DNA from: Planctomycetota bacterium
GTDB lineage: Bacteria; Planctomycetota; Planctomycetia; Pirellulales; Lacipirellulaceae
DNA: 64,000 nucleotides
Direction of reading: 5' to 3'
Assembly: GCA_024278955.1 (NCBI GenBank)
Contig: JAJRSE010000142.1
Coordinates: 1-64,000 of the forward strand
The position numbers were made by a program, and so were the translations under genes. Positions within the stretch are counted from its first letter, which is position 1. Each line of letters opens with the position of its first letter. This document shows positions 55,798 through 64,000 of this stretch, piece after piece. Below the pieces are notes generated by a model. The model was not told where the DNA came from, searched no databases, and worked only from the letters and a program-made list of their open reading frames with translations.

Positions 55798-56840
55798 GCT
55801 GCGATCCTCAGTTTTCGGGCAGCCGGGGCCCAGGATTCTAGCTCTCTTCGGATTTCAGGTAGCTGCATCAATAAATCTTCTACTTCTGAGACCGTCAGTT
55901 GCTTGGCATTTTCTGAGGTGTAGCCTTGCTCGACTAGTTTTTCAGAAAGGACACCTCGGGTAAAGTACTGTTCGTAATCTCGCTCGCGATGGCAGTGGAT
56001 ACGGTAGTAGTCGCCATAGTCTTCTGCTCTCCCAAGCTCCTCCGAAGTGACAAGCACTTCGTGAGTTTTCTCTCCGGCTCGAACTCCGACGACCTCGATC
56101 GGATTGTTGGCTCCGAAGAGGCGAAGCATTGCTTCAGCAAGTACTCCCACGGTAGCGGAGATCGCCTTGCGTACAAAGAAGTCGCCCTGCTGGCCGTTTT
56201 CCATCGCAAAGACGACGAGTTTGACTGCTTCGGAAAGAGGCAACAACAGTCGAGTCATCTCCGGGTCGGTAATCGTTAGCGGCTTGCCGCTCTTGATTTG
56301 CTTGACGAACAGCGGAATGACGGATCCGCGAGAGTACATGACATTTCCATACCGTACTCCGCAGAAAACGGCCGAAGTGTTCGGGTCTTTGGCACGCGCT
56401 AAAGTGATTTTTTCCATTAAAGCCTTTGTTTGTCCCATCGCATTGATCGGGAAAACGGCTTTGTCGGTACTCAGGACGACTAGCTTTTGCACGCCATTCT
56501 GCTCTGCGGCATCTAGTACGTTTTGTGTGCCAATTACGTTTGTCTGTACGGCTTCCATTGGGAAAAACTCGCACGACGGGACTTGCTTCAAGGCCGCGGC
56601 ATGAAAAACGTAATCGACTCCGCGCATGGCACGAGCAATCTGCCCGGCGTCGCGAATATCGCCGATGACGAACGCTAAGCGAGGGTCATCGATGTCGAGC
56701 CGCATGTCATGCTGCTTCTTTTCATCGCGGCTAAAGACAATCACTTTTTCTGGATTGTGCTCGGCCAATGCGAGTCGAATGAAATCGTTCCCGAAGGAAC
56801 CAGTTCCACCGGTCACAAGCAACGTTTTACCATTGAACAT
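55794..56840 (-). CDS. capE: UDP-GlcNAc 4,6-dehydratase/5-epimerase (CapE-like)
   Basis: ATG 56840 follows AAGGA by about 7 bases and starts at the family N-terminus (MFNGKTLLVTGGTGSFGNDF), giving 348 residues. INAMGQTKALMEK has Met in the usual Tyr position, as in CapE/FlaA1-type enzymes. It would start the UDP-L-FucNAc pathway. The longer frame to 56942 runs through a poly-C tract (C12 on this strand) and is rejected. Confidence 0.9.
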   Translation of the reverse strand: MFNGKTLLVTGGTGSFGNDFIRLALAEHNPEKVIVFSRDEKKQHDMRLDIDDPRLAFVIGDIRDAGQIARAMRGVDYVFHAAALKQVPSCEFFPMEAVQTNVIGTQNVLDAAEQNGVQKLVVLSTDKAVFPINAMGQTKALMEKITLARAKDPNTSAVFCGVRYGNVMYSRGSVIPLFVKQIKSGKPLTITDPEMTRLLLPLSEAVKLVVFAMENGQQGDFFVRKAISATVGVLAEAMLRLFGANNPIEVVGVRAGEKTHEVLVTSEELGRAEDYGDYYRIHCHRERDYEQYFTRGVLSEKLVEQGYTSENAKQLTVSEVEDLLMQLPEIRRELESWAPAARKLRIAA

Positions 56841-57039
56841 GGGTCGTCCTTTTCTTTGGCATGGAGGGCTCAGCATTGCGGGGCTGAGGTCATGCTGGAA
56901 AGGGGTAGGGGGGGGGGGGATTTGTTTTGAAAGCAACGACAAAGTCGCTTCTGCTATGGGGTCGACACGAAACCAAAACTTGGTCCGGCGGCGACGGATG
57001 CTACTAAACTACCGGGAATGGCCGCAATAGCAGCATCTG
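56841..57039. other. Spacer with a G12 homopolymer upstream of capE
   Basis: G12 on the plus strand (56908-56919; C12 in the direction of capE transcription) lies about 70 bases before the capE start. The gap of 200 bases is one of the longest inside the minus-strand set and may hold a promoter. Confidence 0.5.
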
Positions 57040-57972
57040 CTACATCAGAGAACGATAGTAGTCGATCGAGAGTTTCAGTCCTTCTTCAAACGAGACCTCG
57101 GGTTCGTAGTCGAGAGCCTCTCTGGCAGCGGTAATGTCTGCCAAGCTTTCGCGGACATCTCCAAGGCGTTTGGGGGCAAAGACGGCTTGGATTTTTGTGT
57201 CTAGCACGTTGTTAATCGATGCTAGCAGATCGAGAAGACTGTATTGGCTTCCACATGCGACATTAAAAACCTTCCCCGCCGCGTTAGGGGCTTCTGCCGC
57301 AGCCAGATTGCCTTGCACGATGTTGTCGATGTAGGTGAAATCTCTCGATTGCTTTCCATCTCCGTAAATCGTGGGCTGCTTGCCTGCTAGCATTGCTGTC
57401 ACAAAAATTGGGATAACAGCCGAGTACTCTCCGCGGGGATCTTGCCGGGGCCCAAAGACGTTGAAGTAGCGGATGACCACGGTTTCTAAGCCGTAAGTTG
57501 AGGTAAAGGCTCCGCAGTAAAACTCGCCGGCAAGTTTGGCAGCTGCGTAGGGCGAAAGCGGGGAAGGTAGATCTTGTTCCCGTTTGGAAGCCGTGGGCTG
57601 ATCGCCATAGGCGCTGCTTGACCCGGCGTAAACAACGCGTTTGACACCGGCAAGACGCGAGCAATCGAGCACGTTGAGAGTGCCGGTTACGCAGGCGGCG
57701 TGGGTTTCCAACGGCTTGGCAACGCTGTGGGGAACCGATGCCAAAGCGGCTTGGTGATAGACCACATCGACGTCTTTGACCGCTTTTTCAAGGGCGCTAC
57801 GGTCTTGCAGATCGCCTTTGATAAACTCTAATTTTCCGTCCAGGTGAGTCAGGTTTTCTAGACGTCCTGTGCTGAGGTTGTCGAAAACTCGTACCTCGTC
57901 GCCACGTTTGACCAGGGCAGTGGCGATGTGGGAGCCGATAAAGCCGGCCCCGCCGGTAACTAGAAATTTCAT
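57040..57972 (-). CDS. UDP-hexose/UDP-GlcNAc 4-epimerase (WbpP/Gne-like SDR)
   Basis: From ATG 57972 the protein has 310 residues and starts MKFLVTGGAGFIGSHIATAL. The catalytic triad region is AGSSSAYGDQ and SPYAAAKLAGE (YX3K). NVFGPRQDPRGEYSAVIPIF is typical of the WbpP/Gne/GalE group. It interconverts Glc and Gal forms of a UDP-sugar, and acetylated substrates are likely given the FucNAc genes. It is the first gene of the minus-strand set. Confidence 0.87.
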   Translation of the reverse strand: MKFLVTGGAGFIGSHIATALVKRGDEVRVFDNLSTGRLENLTHLDGKLEFIKGDLQDRSALEKAVKDVDVVYHQAALASVPHSVAKPLETHAACVTGTLNVLDCSRLAGVKRVVYAGSSSAYGDQPTASKREQDLPSPLSPYAAAKLAGEFYCGAFTSTYGLETVVIRYFNVFGPRQDPRGEYSAVIPIFVTAMLAGKQPTIYGDGKQSRDFTYIDNIVQGNLAAAEAPNAAGKVFNVACGSQYSLLDLLASINNVLDTKIQAVFAPKRLGDVRESLADITAAREALDYEPEVSFEEGLKLSIDYYRSLM

Positions 57973-58393
57973 GATCTTGTTTTTCCCTTGGAAGTGCTGG
58001 TCGATTTTGAGAGACCAAAGCGGAGGCGTGATAGTAGCGATGCTTCTGTTTGAAACAAGGTCGGCAAGCTCCGGGGCGCAAACTATTGTGTTCATCTCCT
58101 CAATAAGAGCTTTTTAGTTGTGCTCACAGGTGCTAGCAGCCTGGCCCTTGCTGTGGGTTGCCAAACTTTAGGGAGGGCAGTTTTGGAACTCAATTCGTAA
58201 GTCTCGATTGGCCCGTTCTCTCTTGCGGAATGTGTTTGGAAATAGTACTTACCACGTCCCGCGAACGGGGATGCCTGCGCAATGGGTTTGTGAAACGGAT
58301 CTGAAGCAAACCTTCGCTTCTTGGGAATTGCATTTGAAGCGATACGCAGAGTGGTTCTTGTTGTATTAGGACGTAGAAAAAATTGGTTTGAGG
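57973..58393. promoter_or_regulatory. Divergent control region of the polysaccharide locus
   Basis: About 420 bases separate the minus-strand epimerase gene from the plus-strand export gene, so promoters for both directions should lie here. I could not single out convincing -35/-10 pairs or an operator. Open frames here are shadows. Confidence 0.4.
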
Positions 58394-59527
58394 ATGACAG
58401 CCCAAATGGCCCGCCCCGTAACAATATTTCTCCTGGCACTATCGGTTGCTCCTGTTTTGTTGACAGGGTGCCAGTCGTCGAATCTTCGCGCTAGGAATCT
58501 CCCTCCTGAATTTCGCATTGCGGCGAGTCAGAAGGGAAACGATTTGAATTTGGCTCGTCTTTCAAGTTCGGGTTCTAGCAATGCTCTTCTTGCCCCTGGC
58601 GACCTCTTGGAGATTTCCATAGCAACGGGCCGAGAGAACGAAAAAGTAACGCCTATGATTTCCCGAGTGGCTAACGACGGGACGGTCAACGTGGCAGCTA
58701 TCGGACCGGTTCCGGTTTCGGGCATGGAAGCGTTTGATGCGGGCCAAAATATTACCTTATTTGCGGTCGAACGTGGCATTTATCTGCATCCGGTAGTCAC
58801 CGTTGACGTCAAAACGAAGGCGGTCAATTTAATTACTGTTTTAGGAGCTGTTGAGAATCCGGGCGTGCATGAAATACCTCGGGGTAGCTGCGATGTGGTG
58901 ACTGCCTTAGCGGCTGCGGGCGGCTTAACCGAAGAGGCAGGCGTCGAACTGGAGATTATGCGGCAAGCCTCCTCGCCCACATTCTTTGCTGCGAATGAGG
59001 CTGCACCTGGCCAGGCAGGAAACGTCCAGTTAGCCGCCTACCAATCGCTTCAGCCCCAAGCGAACCCAGGGGGTTCTTCCCCAGTACCTCGGCTGACTCG
59101 AATCAATCTTGCCGATGCTCGGCTTCCGGGACGGGTCGACTCGCGGCTCAGCGATCGAGACGTTGTCATGGTTCCGCAACGCAAGAAGGAAGTATTTCAT
59201 GTGACAGGCCTCGTGAAGGCACCGGGACAGTTTGAGATACCGACCGACCAAGATGTTCACTTGCTCGATGCTATTGCAATGGCTGGCGGCTATAGCTCGC
59301 CTGTGGCAGACAAAGTATTTGTCATTCGCCGACTCGAAGGCCAGCCAGAGCCTCTTGTTATTCAAGCAAGCCTCGCCGAGGCCAAACGCAACGGGGCCGA
59401 GAATATTCGCCTCGCGGCCGGCGATACGATTACGATCGAGCAAACCCCCGTAACTACGGTAGTCGACACTTTTACGAAGCTGATCCGTTTCAGCTTTGGA
59501 TTCGCCGCTAACAGCAGAATTTTCTAA
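58394..59527 (+). CDS. wza: Polysaccharide export lipoprotein (Wza-like)
   Basis: About 377 residues. A lipoprotein signal (TIFLLALSVAPVLLTGC) is followed by the polysaccharide export domain (LAPGDLLEISIATGRENEKV, VANDGTVNVAAIGPVPVSGM) and SLBB-type domains (TVLGAVENPGVHEIPRGS, VTGLVKAPGQFEIPTDQDVH). It would form the outer-membrane export channel with the Wzc-type protein. The start is uncertain: TTG 58388, ATG 58394 and ATG 58406 (best placed after GAGG) are all possible. Confidence 0.9.
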   Translation: MTAQMARPVTIFLLALSVAPVLLTGCQSSNLRARNLPPEFRIAASQKGNDLNLARLSSSGSSNALLAPGDLLEISIATGRENEKVTPMISRVANDGTVNVAAIGPVPVSGMEAFDAGQNITLFAVERGIYLHPVVTVDVKTKAVNLITVLGAVENPGVHEIPRGSCDVVTALAAAGGLTEEAGVELEIMRQASSPTFFAANEAAPGQAGNVQLAAYQSLQPQANPGGSSPVPRLTRINLADARLPGRVDSRLSDRDVVMVPQRKKEVFHVTGLVKAPGQFEIPTDQDVHLLDAIAMAGGYSSPVADKVFVIRRLEGQPEPLVIQASLAEAKRNGAENIRLAAGDTITIEQTPVTTVVDTFTKLIRFSFGFAANSRIF

Positions 59528-59563
59528 ACGCCTTTCCTTTATAGAATACCAACAACACACCGC

Positions 59564-61933
59564 ATGACCCACGATTCTGAAAACTTGGTATTGGTGGAGC
59601 CTGAACTCGCTGCAACCAGTGAATTCATTCCAACCATGATGCGTTTGATGCGTATCATTCGCCACCGGAAAAAAGTCGTTTTTTCGACCATGTACATTGT
59701 GTGGCTTCTTGGTGGCGCCTACTATTTTCTTGCAACACGTTACTACGAATCGACAGCGAAGCTTCTCATCGTCGAGCAGAAGCAAGACCAGCTATCGGCG
59801 GTAGGCGACCACGACAGCTCGGGCAACACGATGGCTACGCATCGTGAATTGGTAAAGAGTCCGATCGTTATCAAAAGTGCAATTCAGCAGCTAACGCCAG
59901 AGCAACGCATTGACTTGCAGGGAATCGCGCCGCAGCAATGGGTCGAGAAAATTGGCAAACGATTGAGTGCGAAGGTAACTCGAAAAACTAATCTTGTTGA
60001 GGTGAGCTATCTGTCTCAAGATCCCGAAGCAGCTTCTGCAGTTGTTCGGGCAGTAGTTCAATCGTACCTGGATTTTGTCGACAAGACCCATAAAGGAACG
60101 GCAAGCGATTTTGTTGATGTCTTAAAAACAGGTTACAGCCAGCGGCAGCAAGAGCTCTCGGCAAAGCAAGCGGAGCTGCAAGTTTATCGCAAAAAAATTG
60201 GCCATCTCGCAGTCGCCTCGAACGACCAGGCAGTCCAGCCGCTCGTCCAGCGTATGGCGAGCCTCAACGATGCTTGGACAGAAGCACAAGTCGAGAGATT
60301 GGAACTCCAGGCGACCGAGGCAGCGGTTAAGCAAGGCTTGGAGCGAGGCGAAGATATCAACCAGCACTTGATGAGCATCGAAGCGTCGCTTGGTAAGCAG
60401 ATGATGCTTGCTTCGATGGGACTCAGTTCGCAAGATTTACAACTGCTGAGCGAGCAAAAGAAGCGGTTGTTTTCGGCTCAGGAGGAGTTGAACAAGTTGT
60501 CAACCTCCTATGGTCCCAATCATCCTCACCTCACCAGTTTGAAGAAGCAGATTGCCGGCATTGATGAGTTCTTGAGAACCTATCGATCGAAGGCAGGCCA
60601 ACGCTTTAACAGCATGGGAGACGTTGTTTCTAAGCCTGTCGTTTTGAGCATGCTTGAACGAACAGTACGAGAAGCAAAACAAAAAGAGCAGCAACTGTTC
60701 CAAGCTCTTGAAATCGCAAGATCAGAAGCGTCGCAGCAGAGCGACTTTGTGGTGCAGCTGCAAATTATGGAGCATGATGTCGAGCGTTTGGAAACTTATC
60801 TCGACTCGCTTTCCGAAAAAATAGACACCTTCGATATCAGCCAGGTCCATGCTCCGATTAAGGCCACGGTCGTTCGCGAGCCTTTGCCTGGCCTTCGCCC
60901 AGTATCTCCTCATCTTCGACTGGTTGTCGTATTTTGCTTCACGATCGGTTCCCTGGCCGGCGTTTTGATTGCCTACGTGCAAGATGTCCTCGACGATCGT
61001 TTCAATACTCCCGAGGAAATTTCCTCGCAGCTTGGCGTTCCGATACTTGCTATGGTGCGAAAGCTCGAAATGTTGCCCGGGGAAGGCTTGGCCGGAATCC
61101 ATACGCATGCCTTGCCCAATTCGGTCGAGACCGAGGCCTTCCGGACACTTCGCACGGCTCTATCGATTAACGGCGACGTTTGCGACCGAATCTTAATCTC
61201 TAGCTCTGAGCCAGGTGACGGGAAAACTACGATTTCGGCCAACCTCTCGGTTGCACTAGCTCAAGCGGGCAACCGTACGCTCGTAATTGATGCCGATCTT
61301 CGTCGCCCCGGTTTCACTGCGATGATCAATCTCAAGGGAGTCCCAGGGGTTGCCGACGTACTTGCCTCTGACGAACCGCCTGAAATTACTGCACCGCCTT
61401 TGGTCCACCAAACCGAGGTTGAGAACCTAGATATTCTACCCGTGGGCCTACGACGTCCGAACCCTGCGGAGCTTCTTAGCGGCAAAGCCTTTGTCGAATT
61501 GCTTGCCTGGGCAGATTCTCAGTACGACCGAGTCATTGTCGATTGTCCGCCAGTGCTTGCCGTCAGCGATGCCCAGATTGTGGGACAAGTTGTCGATGGT
61601 GCGATTCTGGTTGTACGTCCCGAGAAGAACCATCGCCGTTCGGTGATTAGAGCCGTCGAAAGTTTCCAAGCCTCCGGATGCCGAGTGCTGGGAGTGGTTG
61701 CCAACGGATTGTCGAACGACTCTGCTGGATACGGTTATGGTTATGGGTATGCCTACGGCTATGGTGACGAGTATGGTCACGACGAGGTCGAGGAGATGTC
61801 AACTCCAACGGGAGAAGCCTTGGCCGAGAAGCAAACTATTTACTCTATGCCTCCCGCTCAAGCTTCCGAAAATCCCCCTACAGCGATGCCAATTGACCCT
61901 CCCGCTCCTATTCGTCCGCGTAAGGCGGCTTAG
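59564..61933 (+). CDS. wzc: Polysaccharide co-polymerase with BY-kinase domain (Wzc-like)
   Basis: The 789-residue protein has an N-terminal Wzz domain with a helix at about 36-56 (VVFSTMYIVWLLGGAYYFLA). Periplasmic coiled coils span about 190-430, and a second helix lies near 455-475. The bacterial tyrosine kinase has Walker A SSEPGDGKTTISANL, Walker A' LVIDADLRRP and Walker B VIVDCPPVL. The C-terminus has a Tyr cluster (SAGYGYGYGYAYGYGDEY), the usual autophosphorylation site. It controls chain length and export together with Wza. A phosphatase partner is not in the window. Confidence 0.94.
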   Translation: MTHDSENLVLVEPELAATSEFIPTMMRLMRIIRHRKKVVFSTMYIVWLLGGAYYFLATRYYESTAKLLIVEQKQDQLSAVGDHDSSGNTMATHRELVKSPIVIKSAIQQLTPEQRIDLQGIAPQQWVEKIGKRLSAKVTRKTNLVEVSYLSQDPEAASAVVRAVVQSYLDFVDKTHKGTASDFVDVLKTGYSQRQQELSAKQAELQVYRKKIGHLAVASNDQAVQPLVQRMASLNDAWTEAQVERLELQATEAAVKQGLERGEDINQHLMSIEASLGKQMMLASMGLSSQDLQLLSEQKKRLFSAQEELNKLSTSYGPNHPHLTSLKKQIAGIDEFLRTYRSKAGQRFNSMGDVVSKPVVLSMLERTVREAKQKEQQLFQALEIARSEASQQSDFVVQLQIMEHDVERLETYLDSLSEKIDTFDISQVHAPIKATVVREPLPGLRPVSPHLRLVVVFCFTIGSLAGVLIAYVQDVLDDRFNTPEEISSQLGVPILAMVRKLEMLPGEGLAGIHTHALPNSVETEAFRTLRTALSINGDVCDRILISSSEPGDGKTTISANLSVALAQAGNRTLVIDADLRRPGFTAMINLKGVPGVADVLASDEPPEITAPPLVHQTEVENLDILPVGLRRPNPAELLSGKAFVELLAWADSQYDRVIVDCPPVLAVSDAQIVGQVVDGAILVVRPEKNHRRSVIRAVESFQASGCRVLGVVANGLSNDSAGYGYGYGYAYGYGDEYGHDEVEEMSTPTGEALAEKQTIYSMPPAQASENPPTAMPIDPPAPIRPRKAA

Positions 61934-61957
61934 CGTCCTTTAAGGGGTCAGGACTCC

Positions 61958-64000
61958 ATGTCCCACAGGCAAGCAACTCACCGGCCGCGAACCAAGAGTC
62001 CGCGCGAGCGAGAGTCGACAGAATCTCCTGCTGCAAAAGTTTGCTTGCAAATCGTTGATGCCTGTCTGCTTGGAGTGATTTTTGTTGCGCCGCTGTTCTT
62101 CGGTGGGCGACATCCGATTGGGCGTTTCGTTTTTATTGCCCTCGCCTGCATCGCAGCGGTTGCGTGGTTTACGCATCAGGTCCTACTCGACCACGCAACG
62201 TGGACTCCGACCAAGGCCTATGCCATCGGCGTGGCCGCGTTGCTGCTAGTTGTCTCTCAGTTGATCGCTTTACCAGCGAGTTGGATCGAATGGCTGTCGC
62301 CTAGAAATGTTTCATTACTTACGCTCTGGAACCCAGGCACAAGCGAACCCATGCCGATGGGTACTTGGTCAACTCTTTCGTTGACTCCGAGCTCAACAGG
62401 CATTTCGCTCGCAATGCTTGTCGCCTACGTGCTACTTTTTGTTACGACGGTGGGACGACTCCGGTCTTTCAATGATGTAGAGCGCCTACTCCGCCTGCTC
62501 GCTGTTTCAGCAGTTTCCATGGGTGTTTTCGGGCTTTTACAGCATTTTACTTCCAACGGATATTTTTTTTGGTTCTATGAACATCCCTACATAGCAGGCA
62601 ATCTAGCAACGAGTGGTACTTTTACCTGCCGGAATCATTTTGCCCACTTCCTAGTTCTCGGTATGGGGCCATTGCTGGCATGGGTAGTCCTTCATCTGCA
62701 AGAAAAAAAACAGTCGCAACATAAACAACAGCCTGCTGGTCGCAAGCTCTTCGACTTTGCTCTTGTCCTTGGGGTGTTGCTGGTCGTTTTTGCAATTTTT
62801 CTCTCGCTTTCGCGGGGAGGTGCAATTGCCTTGGCAGTTGTGCTCGTCTTTGGAGTAACCATTTACTATCAACGTGGCCTTGTGTCGGGTTCCTTTCTTT
62901 ACAGTTTTACGGCTTTTAGTCTTCTCGTCGTGGGTATGCTCTCTCTCTACGGATACGAGCAAGTATCCCAGCGTCTCGACGACTTTGCTGCGGGTTCAAT
63001 CAACGAGTTAGACAGCGGCCATGGTCGTCGAAGAATATGGGCTGCCAATCTTGCGGCGGCAAAACAGGGTGGCCTTTTCGGAGCTGGGGCAGGTTCTCAT
63101 CGAGAAATCTACCCCATCTACCTTCCTGAATCGCATTCTCGCGAGTACACGCATGCCGAAAGTGGCCCTTTGCAAATTGCAACCGAGAATGGATATCTTG
63201 GAGTTGCTTTGCTTGGCGTCACCCTGCTCTCGGTAGCTCGATGGTGTTGGCAAGCGGTTCGGCAAGCACTTTCGGTTCGCCAGCTCGTTGCCGCAGTTGC
63301 GGTAGCCTCGGGTCTTGCTGCGAGTTTGGTCCACTCGCTCATCGATTTTGTTTGGTTCATACCGGCTTGCATGTCGCTAACCATTTTGCTGGCTTCTTGC
63401 GCGCTTCGCTTGGCCCAGCTCTCTGCCAGCGAAGAGGTCCAAGCAAAAACTTCCAAGCCTTGCTCTCGACTCGGCTGGTGTGGATTGACGCTAGCGGCTT
63501 CGCTCGCGGCCGTGTGGGCCATGTCGGCAACGATTGGTCCCGCCAAGGCGTCTACGTATTGGGATCGCTATCTCATTACCTCGAAAGCCCAGAAAAGCAA
63601 TACTCTCAAGTTGCTCAATTCTTCAGTGACAACCCCCGAGGACCTCGAAGGCCAGCGTCAGCTTTCGGAGACAGCCATTTTTAATTTAGAGCACACTCTG
63701 GCATACGACCCAAACTCGGCCCGAGCGAACCTTAGGTTGGCAGGAAGATATCTCCAGCTTTTCGACCTTCGTCAGCGCGAATCAGACAATTCGATGTCGA
63801 TCGATCAGATTCGCGATGCTGCGTTTGCTTCGCAATTTCCCTCTGCTTCCGAGCTTCGGCAATGGCTACAGCGGGCTTTTGGCGATAACAGCGAGCTACT
63901 TTATCAAGCCTATTGGCATACCCAGAAATCGCTGCAACTTTGTCCGCTTCAAGGCGATGGGTATCTGTACCTAGCAAACCTCTGCTTTCTTAATGGTCGC
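61958..64000 (+). CDS. O-antigen ligase/polymerase-like membrane protein with TPR-like tail (partial)
   Basis: The frame opens at ATG 61958 (AGGA 4 bases upstream, 24 bases after wzc) and stays open to the window end, 681 codons, so the C-terminus is missing. There are about ten membrane helices. The Wzy_C-type loop contains FTCRNHFAHFLVLGMG, SLSRGGAIAL and the periplasmic HGRRRIWAAN and GAGAGSHREIYP. After about residue 540 it becomes soluble and helical (HTLAYDPNSARANLRLAGRY), like TPRs. It may ligate or polymerise the exported chain. Confidence 0.85.
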   Translation, partial: MSHRQATHRPRTKSPRERESTESPAAKVCLQIVDACLLGVIFVAPLFFGGRHPIGRFVFIALACIAAVAWFTHQVLLDHATWTPTKAYAIGVAALLLVVSQLIALPASWIEWLSPRNVSLLTLWNPGTSEPMPMGTWSTLSLTPSSTGISLAMLVAYVLLFVTTVGRLRSFNDVERLLRLLAVSAVSMGVFGLLQHFTSNGYFFWFYEHPYIAGNLATSGTFTCRNHFAHFLVLGMGPLLAWVVLHLQEKKQSQHKQQPAGRKLFDFALVLGVLLVVFAIFLSLSRGGAIALAVVLVFGVTIYYQRGLVSGSFLYSFTAFSLLVVGMLSLYGYEQVSQRLDDFAAGSINELDSGHGRRRIWAANLAAAKQGGLFGAGAGSHREIYPIYLPESHSREYTHAESGPLQIATENGYLGVALLGVTLLSVARWCWQAVRQALSVRQLVAAVAVASGLAASLVHSLIDFVWFIPACMSLTILLASCALRLAQLSASEEVQAKTSKPCSRLGWCGLTLAASLAAVWAMSATIGPAKASTYWDRYLITSKAQKSNTLKLLNSSVTTPEDLEGQRQLSETAIFNLEHTLAYDPNSARANLRLAGRYLQLFDLRQRESDNSMSIDQIRDAAFASQFPSASELRQWLQRAFGDNSELLYQAYWHTQKSLQLCPLQGDGYLYLANLCFLNGR

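Overview
The window looks like a chromosomal segment of a planctomycete, probably of the Pirellulales. The reasons are a secreted subtilase with an N-terminal LEDRLFMSADP motif (the LEPR-type motif of planctomycete surface proteins), a multi-pass membrane Ser/Thr kinase, many large secreted proteins of unknown function, and repeat-rich intergenic DNA. This placement is inference from gene content, not from a phylogenetic marker search.

Region by region. (1) 0-5.4 kb: recA, thiC, a small heavy-metal-domain lipoprotein and an LplT-like MFS transporter. (2) 5.9-10.4 kb: a tight three-gene operon with a MotA/TolQ/ExbB-type channel subunit carrying a long helical tail, followed by two single-pass proteins. 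One has an ExbD-like Asp at the start of its membrane helix and the other lacks it, so this may be an asymmetric stator-like machine. (3) 10.4-20 kb: an Rrf2 regulator, a MITE-like nested inverted repeat, tRNA-Glu(CUC), an operon MazG-like / large membrane protein / ABC ATPase, a Rieske protein, a lipoprotein, and a large DUF11/CARDB-type secreted protein. (4) 20-31.5 kb: accessory DNA around core metabolic genes (bioB, leuC, leuD). It holds several families of short dispersed repeats and a broken PIN toxin with its antitoxin. It also holds a decayed integron: an integrase N-terminal relic diverging from an attI-like segment and three gene cassettes (small membrane protein, PIN/antitoxin pair, ABM-domain protein), each ending in an attC-like site. 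(5) 31.5-36.9 kb: the membrane Ser/Thr kinase and the repeat-containing subtilase. (6) 36.9-64 kb: a large Wzx/Wzy-type surface polysaccharide locus.

The polysaccharide locus has a long minus-strand gene set read from about 58.0 down to 36.9 kb. In order it encodes a UDP-hexose(NAc) 4-epimerase, CapE/CapF/CapG-type enzymes (predicted product UDP-L-FucNAc), a fused GT4-phosphoglycosyltransferase, a DegT aminotransferase, a methyltransferase, an ATP-grasp and a HAD protein. These are followed by RfbF/RfbG/RfbH plus an RmlC-like epimerase and an SDR (predicted CDP-3,6-dideoxyhexose, possibly ascarylose), a flippase split at a T10 tract, a polymerase and two glycosyltransferases. A divergent plus-strand set encodes a Wza-type export lipoprotein, a Wzc-type co-polymerase/tyrosine kinase and an O-antigen ligase/polymerase-like protein that runs off the window. 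Together they can make two unusual nucleotide sugars, start and extend the repeat unit on a lipid carrier, flip, polymerise and export it.
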